48,001 bases of DNA from Rhodospirillales bacterium 69-11 (GTDB lineage Bacteria; Pseudomonadota; Alphaproteobacteria; Acetobacterales; Acetobacteraceae), in assembly GCA_001898425.1 (NCBI GenBank), contig MKTV01000049.1, forward strand, positions 47,667-95,667, in the 5' to 3' direction. The notes below the pieces were generated by a model. It did no database searches, was not told where the DNA came from, and saw nothing but the letters and a program-made list of their open reading frames with translations. This document shows, in pieces, positions 40,894 through 48,001 of the stretch. The position numbers were made by a program, and so were the translations under genes. Every line of letters begins with the position of its first letter. The first letter of the stretch is position 1.

Positions 40894-41757
40894 TCAGCGG
40901 TTCATCATCACCGGCAGGGTCGCGTGCTCCAGCACGTGGCGCGTCACGCCGCCCAGGATGAGCTGGCGCAGGCGGGAGTGCGAGTAGGCGCCCATCGACA
41001 GCAGGTCGCAGCCGAACTCGGCCGCGGCGGAGAGCAGTCCGGCGCCGACCGACCCCTGCGAGTGGAACATGGCGATGTCCGCATGCACGCCGTGCAGCGC
41101 GAGATAGGCGGCAAGGTCGGGCGCGCCGGGGCCGCGGCGCTGGTAGCCCTCGGCCGAGAGGATGCGCACCGCCTGCGCCCGCTGCATCCAGGGCAGCGCG
41201 GCCTGGACGGAGGACGCCGATTCCGCCGTGCCGTTCCAGGCGATGCAGATGCGGGTGCCGACGCTCTGGGTCGGCACCTGGGGGGAGATCAGCACGGGGC
41301 GGCCGGAATCGAATAGCACCGCGTGCAGCGCGTCGGAGGAGGAGACGTCCTCGTCCGCCTCGGGATGCGGCACCACCGTCAGGTCGGCGAGGCGCGCCTG
41401 CTGGGCGACGATGTCCTCCTCCCGGCCGGTGACCGAGGCGAAATGCGCCGTGGCGTGATCCAGGTTCGGATGGGCCTCCTGGACCACGACCTGGTGCTGC
41501 GCGACGAAGCGCTCGAACATCGCACGCACGGCATAGGCGCGGTCGCTGCTCTCCTTCTCGGTCGCCGACATCATCTCCTCGATCATCGCGCCGGACAGGC
41601 CTTCGCCCGCCAGCGGCGCCACGTCGCGGCTGTCGACGCGCACGTGCAGCGCGGTGACGTGCGCGTTCCAGTGCCGCGCGACGGTCAGCGCGGTGGCCAG
41701 GGCAGCCTCTCCGGCCGCGGTGCCGGTCAGCGGGAGGAGCAGCTTGCGGATCGCCAT
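40894..41757 (-). CDS. Tandem universal stress protein (UspA family)
   Basis: 287 residues, two USP-like halves. The second half ends with MGAYSHSRLRQLILGGVTRHVLEHATLPV, matching the ATP-binding USP motif G-x2-G-x9-G-G except that the second Gly position is Ser. The first half starts KLLLPLTGTAAGEAAL and lacks a clear nucleotide motif. Such proteins assist survival during growth arrest, low oxygen or stress. First gene of the usp-marR-pirin transcript, divergent from the MBOAT gene. No FNR-like box was seen in the 114 nt upstream. Confidence 0.88.
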   Translation of the reverse strand: MAIRKLLLPLTGTAAGEAALATALTVARHWNAHVTALHVRVDSRDVAPLAGEGLSGAMIEEMMSATEKESSDRAYAVRAMFERFVAQHQVVVQEAHPNLDHATAHFASVTGREEDIVAQQARLADLTVVPHPEADEDVSSSDALHAVLFDSGRPVLISPQVPTQSVGTRICIAWNGTAESASSVQAALPWMQRAQAVRILSAEGYQRRGPGAPDLAAYLALHGVHADIAMFHSQGSVGAGLLSAAAEFGCDLLSMGAYSHSRLRQLILGGVTRHVLEHATLPVMMNR

Positions 41758-41871
41758 CGGTCAGTCCTCTGGAGTGCGCAGGGCAGGCTTGCGATTCTGG
41801 CGAGCAACATGGTCCGGCCGCTCCGATTTGGGAAGAGCGATCGGGGAGGGGGCCGGGGAAACGGAAGATTC

Positions 41872-43524
41872 ATGGCCGGCTGCGATGCTGCGGGCGTGCT
41901 GTTCACCGACCCGATCTTCCTGTTCGGTTTCCTTCCGGCCGCGCTGGCGGGGTTCTTCGGCGCCGCCCGCCTGGGGCAGTCCTGGGCCTGCGCCTGGCTC
42001 GTCATCGCCTCCCTCGTGTTCTACGGCTGGTTCGAGCCGCGGTTCGTGCCGCTCCTGTTGGGCTCGCTCCTGCTCAACCACGGCGTGGCGCGGCTGCTGG
42101 AGGCCACGCGCGAACGCAGGCTGCAGCGCGTCGTGCTCTGGGCGGGGATCGGGATCAACCTGGCGGCGCTCGCCTACTGCAAATACCTGGCCTGGCTCAT
42201 CTCCCTGCTGGATGACTGGGTCGGCCTCGGGGTCGCGCCGCCCTCGATCGCGCTGCCCCTGGGCATCTCCTTCTTCACCTTCACGCAGATCGGCTACCTG
42301 CTCGACGTGCGCGACGGCGAGCCGCATGACCGGTCGGCCGTGCGCTACGCGGTGTTCGTGACGTTCTTCCCGCACCTGATCGCCGGTCCGATCCTGCATC
42401 ACCGGGAGATCATGCCGCAGTTCGCCGACCCTGCGACGTACCGGTTCGCGCCGGGCAACCTCGCACTCGGCGCGTCGATCTTCATCGTGGGGCTGCTCAA
42501 GAAGACCGTGTTGGCCGATCCCACCGCGACCGGCGTGGCGGAGGCGTTCGCGCATCCGGAGGCGTTGCCGCTGTTCGCCGCGTGGAATGCGACGCTCAGC
42601 TACTCGCTGCAGCTCTATTTCGACTTCTCGGGCTACTCCGACATGGCGATCGGCCTCGCGCGCATGGCCAATGTGCGGTTCCCGCTGAATTTCGACAGCC
42701 CGTACAAGGCGCAGAGCGTGATCGCATACTGGCAGCGCTGGCACATGACGCTGACGCGCTATCTCACGCGCTACCTGCACGACCCGCTGACCTTGTGGGC
42801 GATGCGCCGGCGCCGGGCGCGGCGGTTGCCGGTGGACCGCGCGGCGCAGGTCACGCTGCGGGGCTTCGGCTCCATGATCCTGGTGCCGGTGTTCGTCACG
42901 ATCGGGCTCGCGGGCATCTGGCACGGCAGCGGGGCGCAGTTCCTCGTGTTCGGCCTTCTGCACGCGACCTGGCTGACCATCGCCCGTCTCTGGGGGCTGT
43001 TCCGCCCCGCCAGGGCGGAGCCGGGCCCGTTCGGCCGCCTCTGGCGCGTGGCCCTGACCTATCTCTGCGTGCTGGTGGCGGCGGTGTTCTTCCGCGCGCC
43101 GTCGGTGGACGCGGCGCTCGCGATGCTGGCGGGCCTGTCCGGGCTGCACGGCATCGGTCCCGCGCTGCCGCTCCCCGCATCGTGGCTGGACGCCCCGGCC
43201 GCGCTGCCGCTGCCGGCGTCGTGGGCGGAGGGCGCGGGCGCCCTGCTGCACGGCATCGCCCGTCCGGCCGAATGGCACGAGGGTTCGGCGGTGATGCGCC
43301 AGGTGCTGTGGCTGGCCGCGCTCTACGCGATCGTCTGGGGGCTGCCGAACACGCAGCAGATCTTCGTGCGCTTCGACCCGGCGCTGGACACCGTGCGTCC
43401 CGGCGGGCCGGCATGGCTGCGCTGGCGTCCGACCGCGCCGTGGGCGCTGGCGGTCGGGGCGCTGGGCATGGTCGCCCTGCTCTCGCTGGGCGGCACGCGG
43501 GAGTTCCTCTACTTCCAGTTCTGA
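41872..43524 (+). CDS. MBOAT family membrane-bound O-acyltransferase
   Basis: About 550 residues, many hydrophobic segments. Motifs typical of the AlgI/DltB branch: LFTDPIFLFGFLP at the start, LPLGISFFTFTQIGYLLDV, YFDFSGYSDMAIGLARM, YWQRWHMTLTRYLTRYL and the conserved His in GIWHGSGAQFLVFG. Enzymes of this type acetylate or acylate extracellular polysaccharide across the inner membrane, normally with an AlgJ/AlgX (SGNH/DHHW) partner; none is next to this gene. ATG 41872 has CGGAAG upstream; GTG 41896 is an alternative that would start directly at LFTDP. The large glycosyltransferase at 1459-4455 is too far away to be linked. Confidence 0.9.
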   Translation: MAGCDAAGVLFTDPIFLFGFLPAALAGFFGAARLGQSWACAWLVIASLVFYGWFEPRFVPLLLGSLLLNHGVARLLEATRERRLQRVVLWAGIGINLAALAYCKYLAWLISLLDDWVGLGVAPPSIALPLGISFFTFTQIGYLLDVRDGEPHDRSAVRYAVFVTFFPHLIAGPILHHREIMPQFADPATYRFAPGNLALGASIFIVGLLKKTVLADPTATGVAEAFAHPEALPLFAAWNATLSYSLQLYFDFSGYSDMAIGLARMANVRFPLNFDSPYKAQSVIAYWQRWHMTLTRYLTRYLHDPLTLWAMRRRRARRLPVDRAAQVTLRGFGSMILVPVFVTIGLAGIWHGSGAQFLVFGLLHATWLTIARLWGLFRPARAEPGPFGRLWRVALTYLCVLVAAVFFRAPSVDAALAMLAGLSGLHGIGPALPLPASWLDAPAALPLPASWAEGAGALLHGIARPAEWHEGSAVMRQVLWLAALYAIVWGLPNTQQIFVRFDPALDTVRPGGPAWLRWRPTAPWALAVGALGMVALLSLGGTREFLYFQF

Positions 43525-45047
43525 ACGGCGCGGCGGGCGGGCGCGAGCGGGTCGGTGGCGTCGATCGCCTGCCACGTGCCGGCGCCGGGATCCCGCGCCG
43601 CGGCCGCGTGCAGCACGGCAACCGTGGCATCCGACGCGTCGCCCCGCCGCGCGGCGATGCGCGCTTCCAGCACCGGCAGCGGCGCTTGCAGCCACAGGCC
43701 GAGGAACGGCACGCCGGCCCGCGCCGCCGCGGCCGCGATCGCCGCCCGATGCGCCGGGTCGAGGAAGGTGGCGTCGGCGATCACCGCATGTCCCGCGCGC
43801 GCCGCGATCTCCGCCCCGGCCGCGAGCTCGCCGATCACCGCCGTGCTGACCGTCTCGGCATAGGCGTCGGGCGGCAGGCGCTGCTCCGGCGGCACGCCGA
43901 AGCGCCGCTTGCGGATCTCGTCGCTGCGCAGGATCAGCGCGCCGGGCGCGACGCCCAGCTCCGGCGCCAGGCTGCGGGCGAGGGTGGACTTGCCCGTGCC
44001 CGGCAGCCCGCCGATGGCCACGATCCCCACCGGACCCGGCTGCAGCGCGGCGCGCGCGGCGGCGAGGTAATCCGCGGCCGCGTCCTTCCGGCGCCGCTGC
44101 TCCACATGCGCGCGCACCATGGCCCGCAGCGACAGGAACGCCGGCAATCCGCGCAGCATGTCCACGTCGCCGGTGCCGCCGACGATGCGGTTCATCACCC
44201 GGTTCGCCGCGGCGCGGTCCACGCGGCAATCGAGGTCCATCAGCAGGAACGCGCGGTCATAGGCGAGGTCGATCGTCGCCATCGCCTCGTCGAACTCGAG
44301 CGCGTCGAACGGCACCGGACGGCCTTGCCACAGACACAGGTTGCCGAGGTGCAGATCGCCATGGCACCGGCGGACGAACCCGGCCTCGGCGCGGGCCGTC
44401 ATCCAGGGGCGCATCGCATCGAGCGCGGCCAGGATGCCCGTCTCCCAGGCCGCGACGTCCGCCTCCGGCAGTCCCGCCTCCCGCGCGGACCGGACGTTGC
44501 CACGGGCGATCGCGTGCATGTCGGGCGGCACGCCGCGGATCGGCGGCAGGGCGGCGTGATAGGCGACCACCGCATCCGCGACGCCATCGAGCGTCGCCGC
44601 ATCGAGCAGACCCCGCGCCGCGCGGACGTCGAGGAAATCGTCGGCCGGGACGCGCGCCATGCGCAGCACCCAGTCGACCGGGATGCCCTCGGTCGCGTCC
44701 GGCGGGCCGGCGCCGGGGTGTCCCAACGCCAGCGTGCCGTCGGGGCGGCGCAGCACCGGGACCACGTCGCGGTACAGGCCGGGCGCCGCCGGCGCGTTCA
44801 GCGCCAGCTCACGGTCGGCGAAGCGGCGGCGGTCCTCGGGGCGGGTGAAGTCGAGGAAGGCCAGCTTCACGGCCTTCTTCAGCTTCCACACCGTGTCGGC
44901 GCCCACGAACACGACGGAGATGTGGGTCTCGATCGGATCGGCCCCGTCCGCCAGCCGCTGCAGGAGTGCGGCGGTCGCCCGTTGCCCAGGTGGGAGTCCG
45001 CCCAGTCGGGGCGGGTCCGTCGCGTCCGCGGCGGGCTCGTCCGGCAT
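43509..45047 (-). CDS. Aminoglycoside phosphotransferase-like / AAA kinase fusion protein
   Basis: 512 residues. The first ~330 resemble aminoglycoside/choline-type phosphotransferases with VWKLKKAVKLAFLDF near residue 55, catalytic HGDLHLGNLCLW near 235 and FDALEFDEAMATIDLAYD near 255. The C-terminal ~170 residues form a P-loop kinase with GLPGTGKSTLARSLA near 347 and RSDEIRKRRFG. The two-domain protein is widespread but has no assigned substrate; the N-terminal part need not act on aminoglycosides. It starts 7 nt after the pdxH stop and is probably in the same operon. Its 3' end overlaps the convergent MBOAT gene by 16 bp. Confidence 0.88.
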   Translation of the reverse strand: MPDEPAADATDPPRLGGLPPGQRATAALLQRLADGADPIETHISVVFVGADTVWKLKKAVKLAFLDFTRPEDRRRFADRELALNAPAAPGLYRDVVPVLRRPDGTLALGHPGAGPPDATEGIPVDWVLRMARVPADDFLDVRAARGLLDAATLDGVADAVVAYHAALPPIRGVPPDMHAIARGNVRSAREAGLPEADVAAWETGILAALDAMRPWMTARAEAGFVRRCHGDLHLGNLCLWQGRPVPFDALEFDEAMATIDLAYDRAFLLMDLDCRVDRAAANRVMNRIVGGTGDVDMLRGLPAFLSLRAMVRAHVEQRRRKDAAADYLAAARAALQPGPVGIVAIGGLPGTGKSTLARSLAPELGVAPGALILRSDEIRKRRFGVPPEQRLPPDAYAETVSTAVIGELAAGAEIAARAGHAVIADATFLDPAHRAAIAAAAARAGVPFLGLWLQAPLPVLEARIAARRGDASDATVAVLHAAAARDPGAGTWQAIDATDPLAPARRAVQNWK

Positions 45048-45054
45048 CCGCGGC

Positions 45055-45639
45055 CTATGGGTACAGCTTGCCTTCCACCCAGCCTCCGTCGGCATCGCGG
45101 CGGAAGGTGGCGCGGTCGTGCAGGCGGAACGGCATGTCCTGCCAGAACTCGAAATACTCCGGCAGCACGCGGTAGCCGGACCAGTACGCCGGACGGGGGA
45201 TGTCGTCGCCGGAGAACTCGGCCTCGTATTCCGCCAGCCGGCGTTCCAAGGTGGCGCGCGCATCGAGCGGGCGGGATTGCTGGGACGCCCAGGCGCCCAG
45301 GCGGGAGATGCGGGGGCGGCTCGCGTAGTAGGCGTCGGCCTCGGCGTCGGTGACGGACTCGACCTTGCCCTCGATCCGGACCTGGCGGCCCAGCGACTTC
45401 CAGTAGAACAGCAGGAACACCTGCGGATTGGCCGCAAGCTCGCCGGCCTTCCGGCTTTCCTTGTTGGTGTAGAAGACGAAGCCGCGCGGATCGATGCCCT
45501 TGAGCAGGATGGTGCGGGCCGACGGCTTTCCGTCCGGCGTCGCGGTCACCACGGTCATGGCGTTCGGGTCTTTGGGCTCGCTCGCTTCCGCCTCCGCGAA
45601 CCAGGTGGCGAACTTGGCGAACGGATCGACGCTGGACAT
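45055..45639 (-). CDS. pdxH: Pyridoxamine/pyridoxine 5'-phosphate oxidase
   Basis: 194 residues, the usual length. It makes pyridoxal 5'-phosphate using FMN and O2. Motifs: AMTVVTATPDGKPSARTILLKG, FVFYTNKESRKAGEL, VFLLFYWKSLGRQVRIEG, RPRISRLGAWASQQS and the C-terminal substrate-binding part PEYFEFWQ...RLHDR, ending in KLYP. The C-terminal FRRDADGGWVEGKLYP matches the family ending closely, with Pro as final residue like most members. ATG 45639 has GAGGG upstream. It precedes the phosphotransferase-kinase fusion gene, an arrangement that may link the latter to cofactor chemistry, though this is only contextual. Confidence 0.93.
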   Translation of the reverse strand: MSSVDPFAKFATWFAEAEASEPKDPNAMTVVTATPDGKPSARTILLKGIDPRGFVFYTNKESRKAGELAANPQVFLLFYWKSLGRQVRIEGKVESVTDAEADAYYASRPRISRLGAWASQQSRPLDARATLERRLAEYEAEFSGDDIPRPAYWSGYRVLPEYFEFWQDMPFRLHDRATFRRDADGGWVEGKLYP

Positions 45640-45782
45640 CGGCTTTTCCCTCGGGGCTGCAAGGCGCGGCGGCACTCTGCCGCCCTCGGACGGGCGTCGC
45701 AACGGCCGACCGCGTGTTCGCCGCACGCGCCACGCCCCCCTGCTCGGCGTGGCAGCAGGGGCCACGATCGCCGCTCCGCTCG

Positions 45783-45796
45783 TTGACATGGCTCAA
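45783..45796 (+). promoter_or_regulatory. FNR/FixK-like TTGA-N6-TCAA box before the CBS gene
   Basis: TTGACATGGCTCAA matches the TTGA-N6-TCAA core of the CRP/FNR family but departs from the optimal TTGAT/ATCAA half sites. It ends 55 nt before the ATG of the CBS-domain gene, between it and divergent pdxH. Part of it could also be a -35 element (TTGACA). Confidence 0.45.
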
Positions 45797-45851
45797 GGCG
45801 CGGGACGGCGCGGAGGTGGAGGATCCGCGCCGTCCCGCGAAGGAGGTTGCC

Positions 45852-46307
45852 ATGAACGTCCAGGCCGTGATGTCCCCCCGGGTCGCGTGGGTGCATCCCT
45901 CGCTGCCCGTCCGCGAGGCGGCGCGCAGGATGCGCGGGCTGAACGTCGGGTGCCTGCCGGTGGGCGAGAACGGCAAGCTGCTCGGCGTGATCACCGACCG
46001 CGACATCGTCTGCCGGAGCGTCGCCGATGCCCTCGATCCCGACAGCCTGCACGTCTACGACGTCATGACCGCCGGGGCCGCCTGCTGCTTCGCCGACCAG
46101 GACGGTGAGGCGGCCGCGGAGATCATGCGGAGGAAGCGGGTCCGCCGCTTGCCGGTGCTCGACCGCCGCGAGCACCTGGTCGGGCTGGTCTCGCTGGACG
46201 ATCTGTGCGGCCGGATCCCGGATGCGGTCTTCGTCTCGACGCTGGAGGCCATCACGCGCGGCGACCACGACGGCGCGGAGCCAGGTCCGGCGGCGGCCCG
46301 CTCGTAG
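45852..46307 (+). CDS. CBS-domain pair protein
   Basis: 151 residues: two CBS motifs at ~1-65 (VMSPRVAWVHPSLPVREAA ... LLGVITDRDIV) and ~68-130 (VMTAGAACCFADQDGEAA ... LVGLVSLDDLC), and a short tail. A Bateman pair like this binds adenosine nucleotides and may sense energy state. A perfect AGGAGG sits upstream of the ATG at 45852. A FixK/FNR-like box lies upstream, and similar stand-alone CBS proteins (mycobacterial Hrp1, for example) are hypoxia-induced. Function here is unknown. Confidence 0.9.
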   Translation: MNVQAVMSPRVAWVHPSLPVREAARRMRGLNVGCLPVGENGKLLGVITDRDIVCRSVADALDPDSLHVYDVMTAGAACCFADQDGEAAAEIMRRKRVRRLPVLDRREHLVGLVSLDDLCGRIPDAVFVSTLEAITRGDHDGAEPGPAAARS

Positions 46308-46314
46308 TCCGTCG

Positions 46315-46406
46315 CAGGGGGCGGCTGCCCAGGGGGCGGCTGGTCAGGGGGTGGCTGGTCAGGGGTTTGCTGCCCCCAGGGGGTGGCTGCCCAAGGGACA
46401 GCTGCC
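46315..46406. repeat. 15-bp tandem repeat, about six units
   Basis: Units of CAGGGGGCGGCTGCC with variants (GGT at the end, one 17-bp unit) fill the gap between the CBS-domain gene and the antiporter gene. As the number of bases is nearly a multiple of three the frame stays open upstream of the antiporter, but the protein itself starts at 46437. Unit number could vary between strains. Confidence 0.8.
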
Positions 46407-46436
46407 GGCCGAGCGCCGGGTGCAGGGAATGCTTGC

Positions 46437-47450
46437 ATGAGTCCGATCGCACTGGTGTGCGTGGCGTTCGTGGCCTGCCTCGTGCTGATCGGCCTGGCAG
46501 GCCCGAAGCTCGCATGGAGCGGCGACATCATCGCCGAGAAGACGGGGCTGTCGGGGAACTGGATCGGCCTGATCCTGATCGCCACCGTCACCTCCCTACC
46601 GGAACTGGCGACCGGCGTCAGCGCAGTGACCATCGCCGGGGAGCCGGACATCGCGGTGGGCGACGTGTTCGGCAGTTGCGTCTTCAACCTGGCGCTTCTG
46701 GTCGTCCTGGACTTCATCCAGCGGGGCGAAAGCGTCTACCGCCGGGTGCGGCAGGGCCACATCCTGTCCGCCGCCTTCGGCGTGGTGATGATCGCATTCG
46801 CCGGGATGAGCCTGCTGCTGCACGGGCATGGCGCCTCCATCGCGATCGGCGGGATCGGCAGCTATACGCCGATCATCTTCGGCCTCTATGCGCTGGGGGT
46901 CCGCGCGGTGTTCAGCTACGAACGCGCGCAGCGGGTGGCGGCGGAGGAGCGGGTCGAGAGCCGTCATCCGGGTGTCAGCCTGCGCCGCGCCGGCTGGACC
47001 TATGCCGCGGCGGGAGCCGTGGTCGTGGCGGCCGGCACGGTGCTGCCCTTCGTCGCCGGCGAGCTCGCAGCAGTGACGGGGTGGCAGCGCAGCTTCGTGG
47101 GCACGCTGCTCGTCGCCGCCGTGACCTCCCTGCCGGAAGCCGTGGTCTGTCTCGCCGCGGTGCGGCTGGGCGTGCTCGACATGGCGGTGGCCAACCTCCT
47201 GGGCAGCAACCTCTTCAACATCCTCATCCTCGGCATCGACGACCTGTTCTCGCGCGGGCCGCTGTTCGAGCGGGTCTCGCCGGTGCATGCCGTCTCGGCC
47301 ATGTCGGCGGTGCTCATGTCGGGCATCGTGATCGCCGGCATCGTCTACCGGCCGCAGCACCGCCTGTTCCGTACGGTCGGCTGGATCAGCCTGGGGCTGT
47401 TCACCGTCTACCTGCTGAACGCCTACTTCCTCTATCTGCACGGCGCCTGA
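46437..47450 (+). CDS. Sodium/calcium exchanger family membrane protein
   Basis: 337 residues with about ten hydrophobic segments. The two alpha repeats are recognisable: TVTSLPELATGVSAVTIAG with GDVFGSCVFNLALL, and AVTSLPEAVVCLAAVRLG with ANLLGSNLFNILIL. These form the ion-binding core of Na+/Ca2+ exchangers (CaCA superfamily). It probably moves Ca2+ against Na+ or H+ across the inner membrane; the ion pair is not provable from sequence. The start ATG at 46437 follows GCAGGGAAT, weak as ribosome-binding site. A 16-bp palindrome lies 22 nt after its stop. Confidence 0.92.
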   Translation: MSPIALVCVAFVACLVLIGLAGPKLAWSGDIIAEKTGLSGNWIGLILIATVTSLPELATGVSAVTIAGEPDIAVGDVFGSCVFNLALLVVLDFIQRGESVYRRVRQGHILSAAFGVVMIAFAGMSLLLHGHGASIAIGGIGSYTPIIFGLYALGVRAVFSYERAQRVAAEERVESRHPGVSLRRAGWTYAAAGAVVVAAGTVLPFVAGELAAVTGWQRSFVGTLLVAAVTSLPEAVVCLAAVRLGVLDMAVANLLGSNLFNILILGIDDLFSRGPLFERVSPVHAVSAMSAVLMSGIVIAGIVYRPQHRLFRTVGWISLGLFTVYLLNAYFLYLHGA

Positions 47451-47471
47451 GGCGCGCGATCCCGGCATATC

Positions 47472-47487
47472 GCCCCCGCGCGGGGGC
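47472..47487. terminator. Perfect 16-bp palindrome after the antiporter gene
   Basis: GCCCCCGCGCGGGGGC, self-complementary, 22 nt past the stop codon. It would form a very stable but loop-less hairpin or cruciform; there is no T-tract, so Rho-independent termination is uncertain. Confidence 0.35.
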
Positions 47488-47561
47488 GGCGGGACGGTCC
47501 GCCCGGTGGTCCGACCCGCCGAGGCCGCTTATATACGGGCCCAACAGAGGAGCATGGACCG

Positions 47562-48001
47562 ATGGCGGACACGGCACAGGTGCCGGTGACGGTGCTCACC
47601 GGCTATCTCGGGGCGGGCAAGACCACCCTGCTCAACCGCATCCTGACCGAACAGCACGGCCGCAAATATGCGGTCGTCATCAACGAGTTCGGGGAACTCG
47701 GCGTGGACAACGACCTCGTCGTCGACACCGACGAGGAAGTCTTCGAGATGAACAACGGCTGCATCTGCTGCACCGTGCGCGGCGACCTGATCCGGATCGT
47801 CGGCGGGCTGATGAAGCGGCGCGACAAGTTCGACGGCATCATCATCGAGACGACCGGCCTCGCGAACCCCGCCCCGGTCGCCCAGACCTTCTTCGTGGAC
47901 GAGGGCGTCAAGGAGAAGGCGCGGCTCGACGCGATCGTCACGGTGGTGGACGCCAAGCACCTGCCGGCGCGGCTCGCGGACAGCAACGAGGCGGCGGACC
48001 A
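47562..48001 (+). CDS. G3E family GTPase (CobW/P47K type metallochaperone), 3' end outside the window
   Basis: About 146 residues are visible before the window ends. Walker A GYLGAGKTTLLNR near residue 14, INEFGELGVDNDL with the family's conserved Glu/Asp, and the metal-binding CxCC motif in NNGCICCTVRGDL near 68, followed by IIIETTGLANPAPV. G3E proteins with CxCC use GTP to load metals, mostly zinc (ZNG1/YeiR/CobW-related). Which metal and client are unclear. ATG 47562 is preceded by AGAGGAG; an ATG at 47554 is out of frame. No convincing Zur-type palindrome was seen in the ~110 nt upstream. Confidence 0.92.
   Translation, partial: MADTAQVPVTVLTGYLGAGKTTLLNRILTEQHGRKYAVVINEFGELGVDNDLVVDTDEEVFEMNNGCICCTVRGDLIRIVGGLMKRRDKFDGIIIETTGLANPAPVAQTFFVDEGVKEKARLDAIVTVVDAKHLPARLADSNEAAD

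Overview
The window is GC-rich and densely packed. Alphaproteobacterial traits suggest a member of the Acetobacteraceae/Rhodospirillales, but this is inference because no rRNA or marker gene is present. The traits are a Hint-domain secreted protein, a fold-III ornithine decarboxylase, FixK/FNR-type TTGA-N6-TCAA boxes, a MarR-pirin pair, CaiB/BaiF CoA-transferases and short intergenic palindromes built on GGCCGGGTCGAGCCCGGCC. About 40 protein genes can be supported. No tRNA, rRNA, CRISPR array, transposase or integrase was seen.

Layout. 0-4.5 kb: the 3' end of a Hint-domain protein, then a large convergent glycosyltransferase with N-terminal repeats. 4.5-8.5 kb: CoA-transferase, dienelactone hydrolase, DUF1643 protein and ornithine decarboxylase with a structured leader. 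8.8-15.1 kb: YihY-type membrane protein, glycerol kinase, then an orphan ABC ATPase, a slipin and a DUF202 membrane protein. These last three genes lie between two elements with long terminal inverted repeats (11405-11807 and 14609-15008). 15.1-20.5 kb: a ThDP enzyme with its ribosome-binding site inside a hairpin, a secreted protein, and a coupled amidohydrolase / 2Fe-2S / FAD-oxidoreductase operon. 20.8-25.4 kb: a ThrE-type exporter and a fumC-maeA operon.

25.4-32.3 kb: a coupled SDR / CoA-transferase / ChbG-type deacetylase operon divergent from a luciferase-like oxidoreductase, then a YafY-type regulator with a VOC protein, a methyltransferase and a PfkB-family kinase. 32.3-37.9 kb: two FNR/FixK-like boxes precede a GltD-like flavoprotein with fused ferredoxins and a full-length pyruvate:ferredoxin oxidoreductase (nifJ), linked by a 21-codon ORF whose start and stop overlap both neighbours. 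37.9-48 kb: amidase, pirin-MarR-universal stress protein, an MBOAT acyltransferase, an aminoglycoside-phosphotransferase/kinase fusion with pdxH, a CBS-domain protein preceded by another TTGA-N6-TCAA box, a Na/Ca-antiporter-type protein and the start of a G3E GTPase.

Two parts deserve most attention. The first is the pair of inverted-repeat elements: four copies of a 49-bp arm with internal direct repeats, enclosing unrelated interiors, one of which holds an intrinsic terminator. The second is the apparently oxygen-regulated PFOR module, with pfkB, universal-stress and CBS genes nearby, a gene set that resembles hypoxia regulons of other bacteria.
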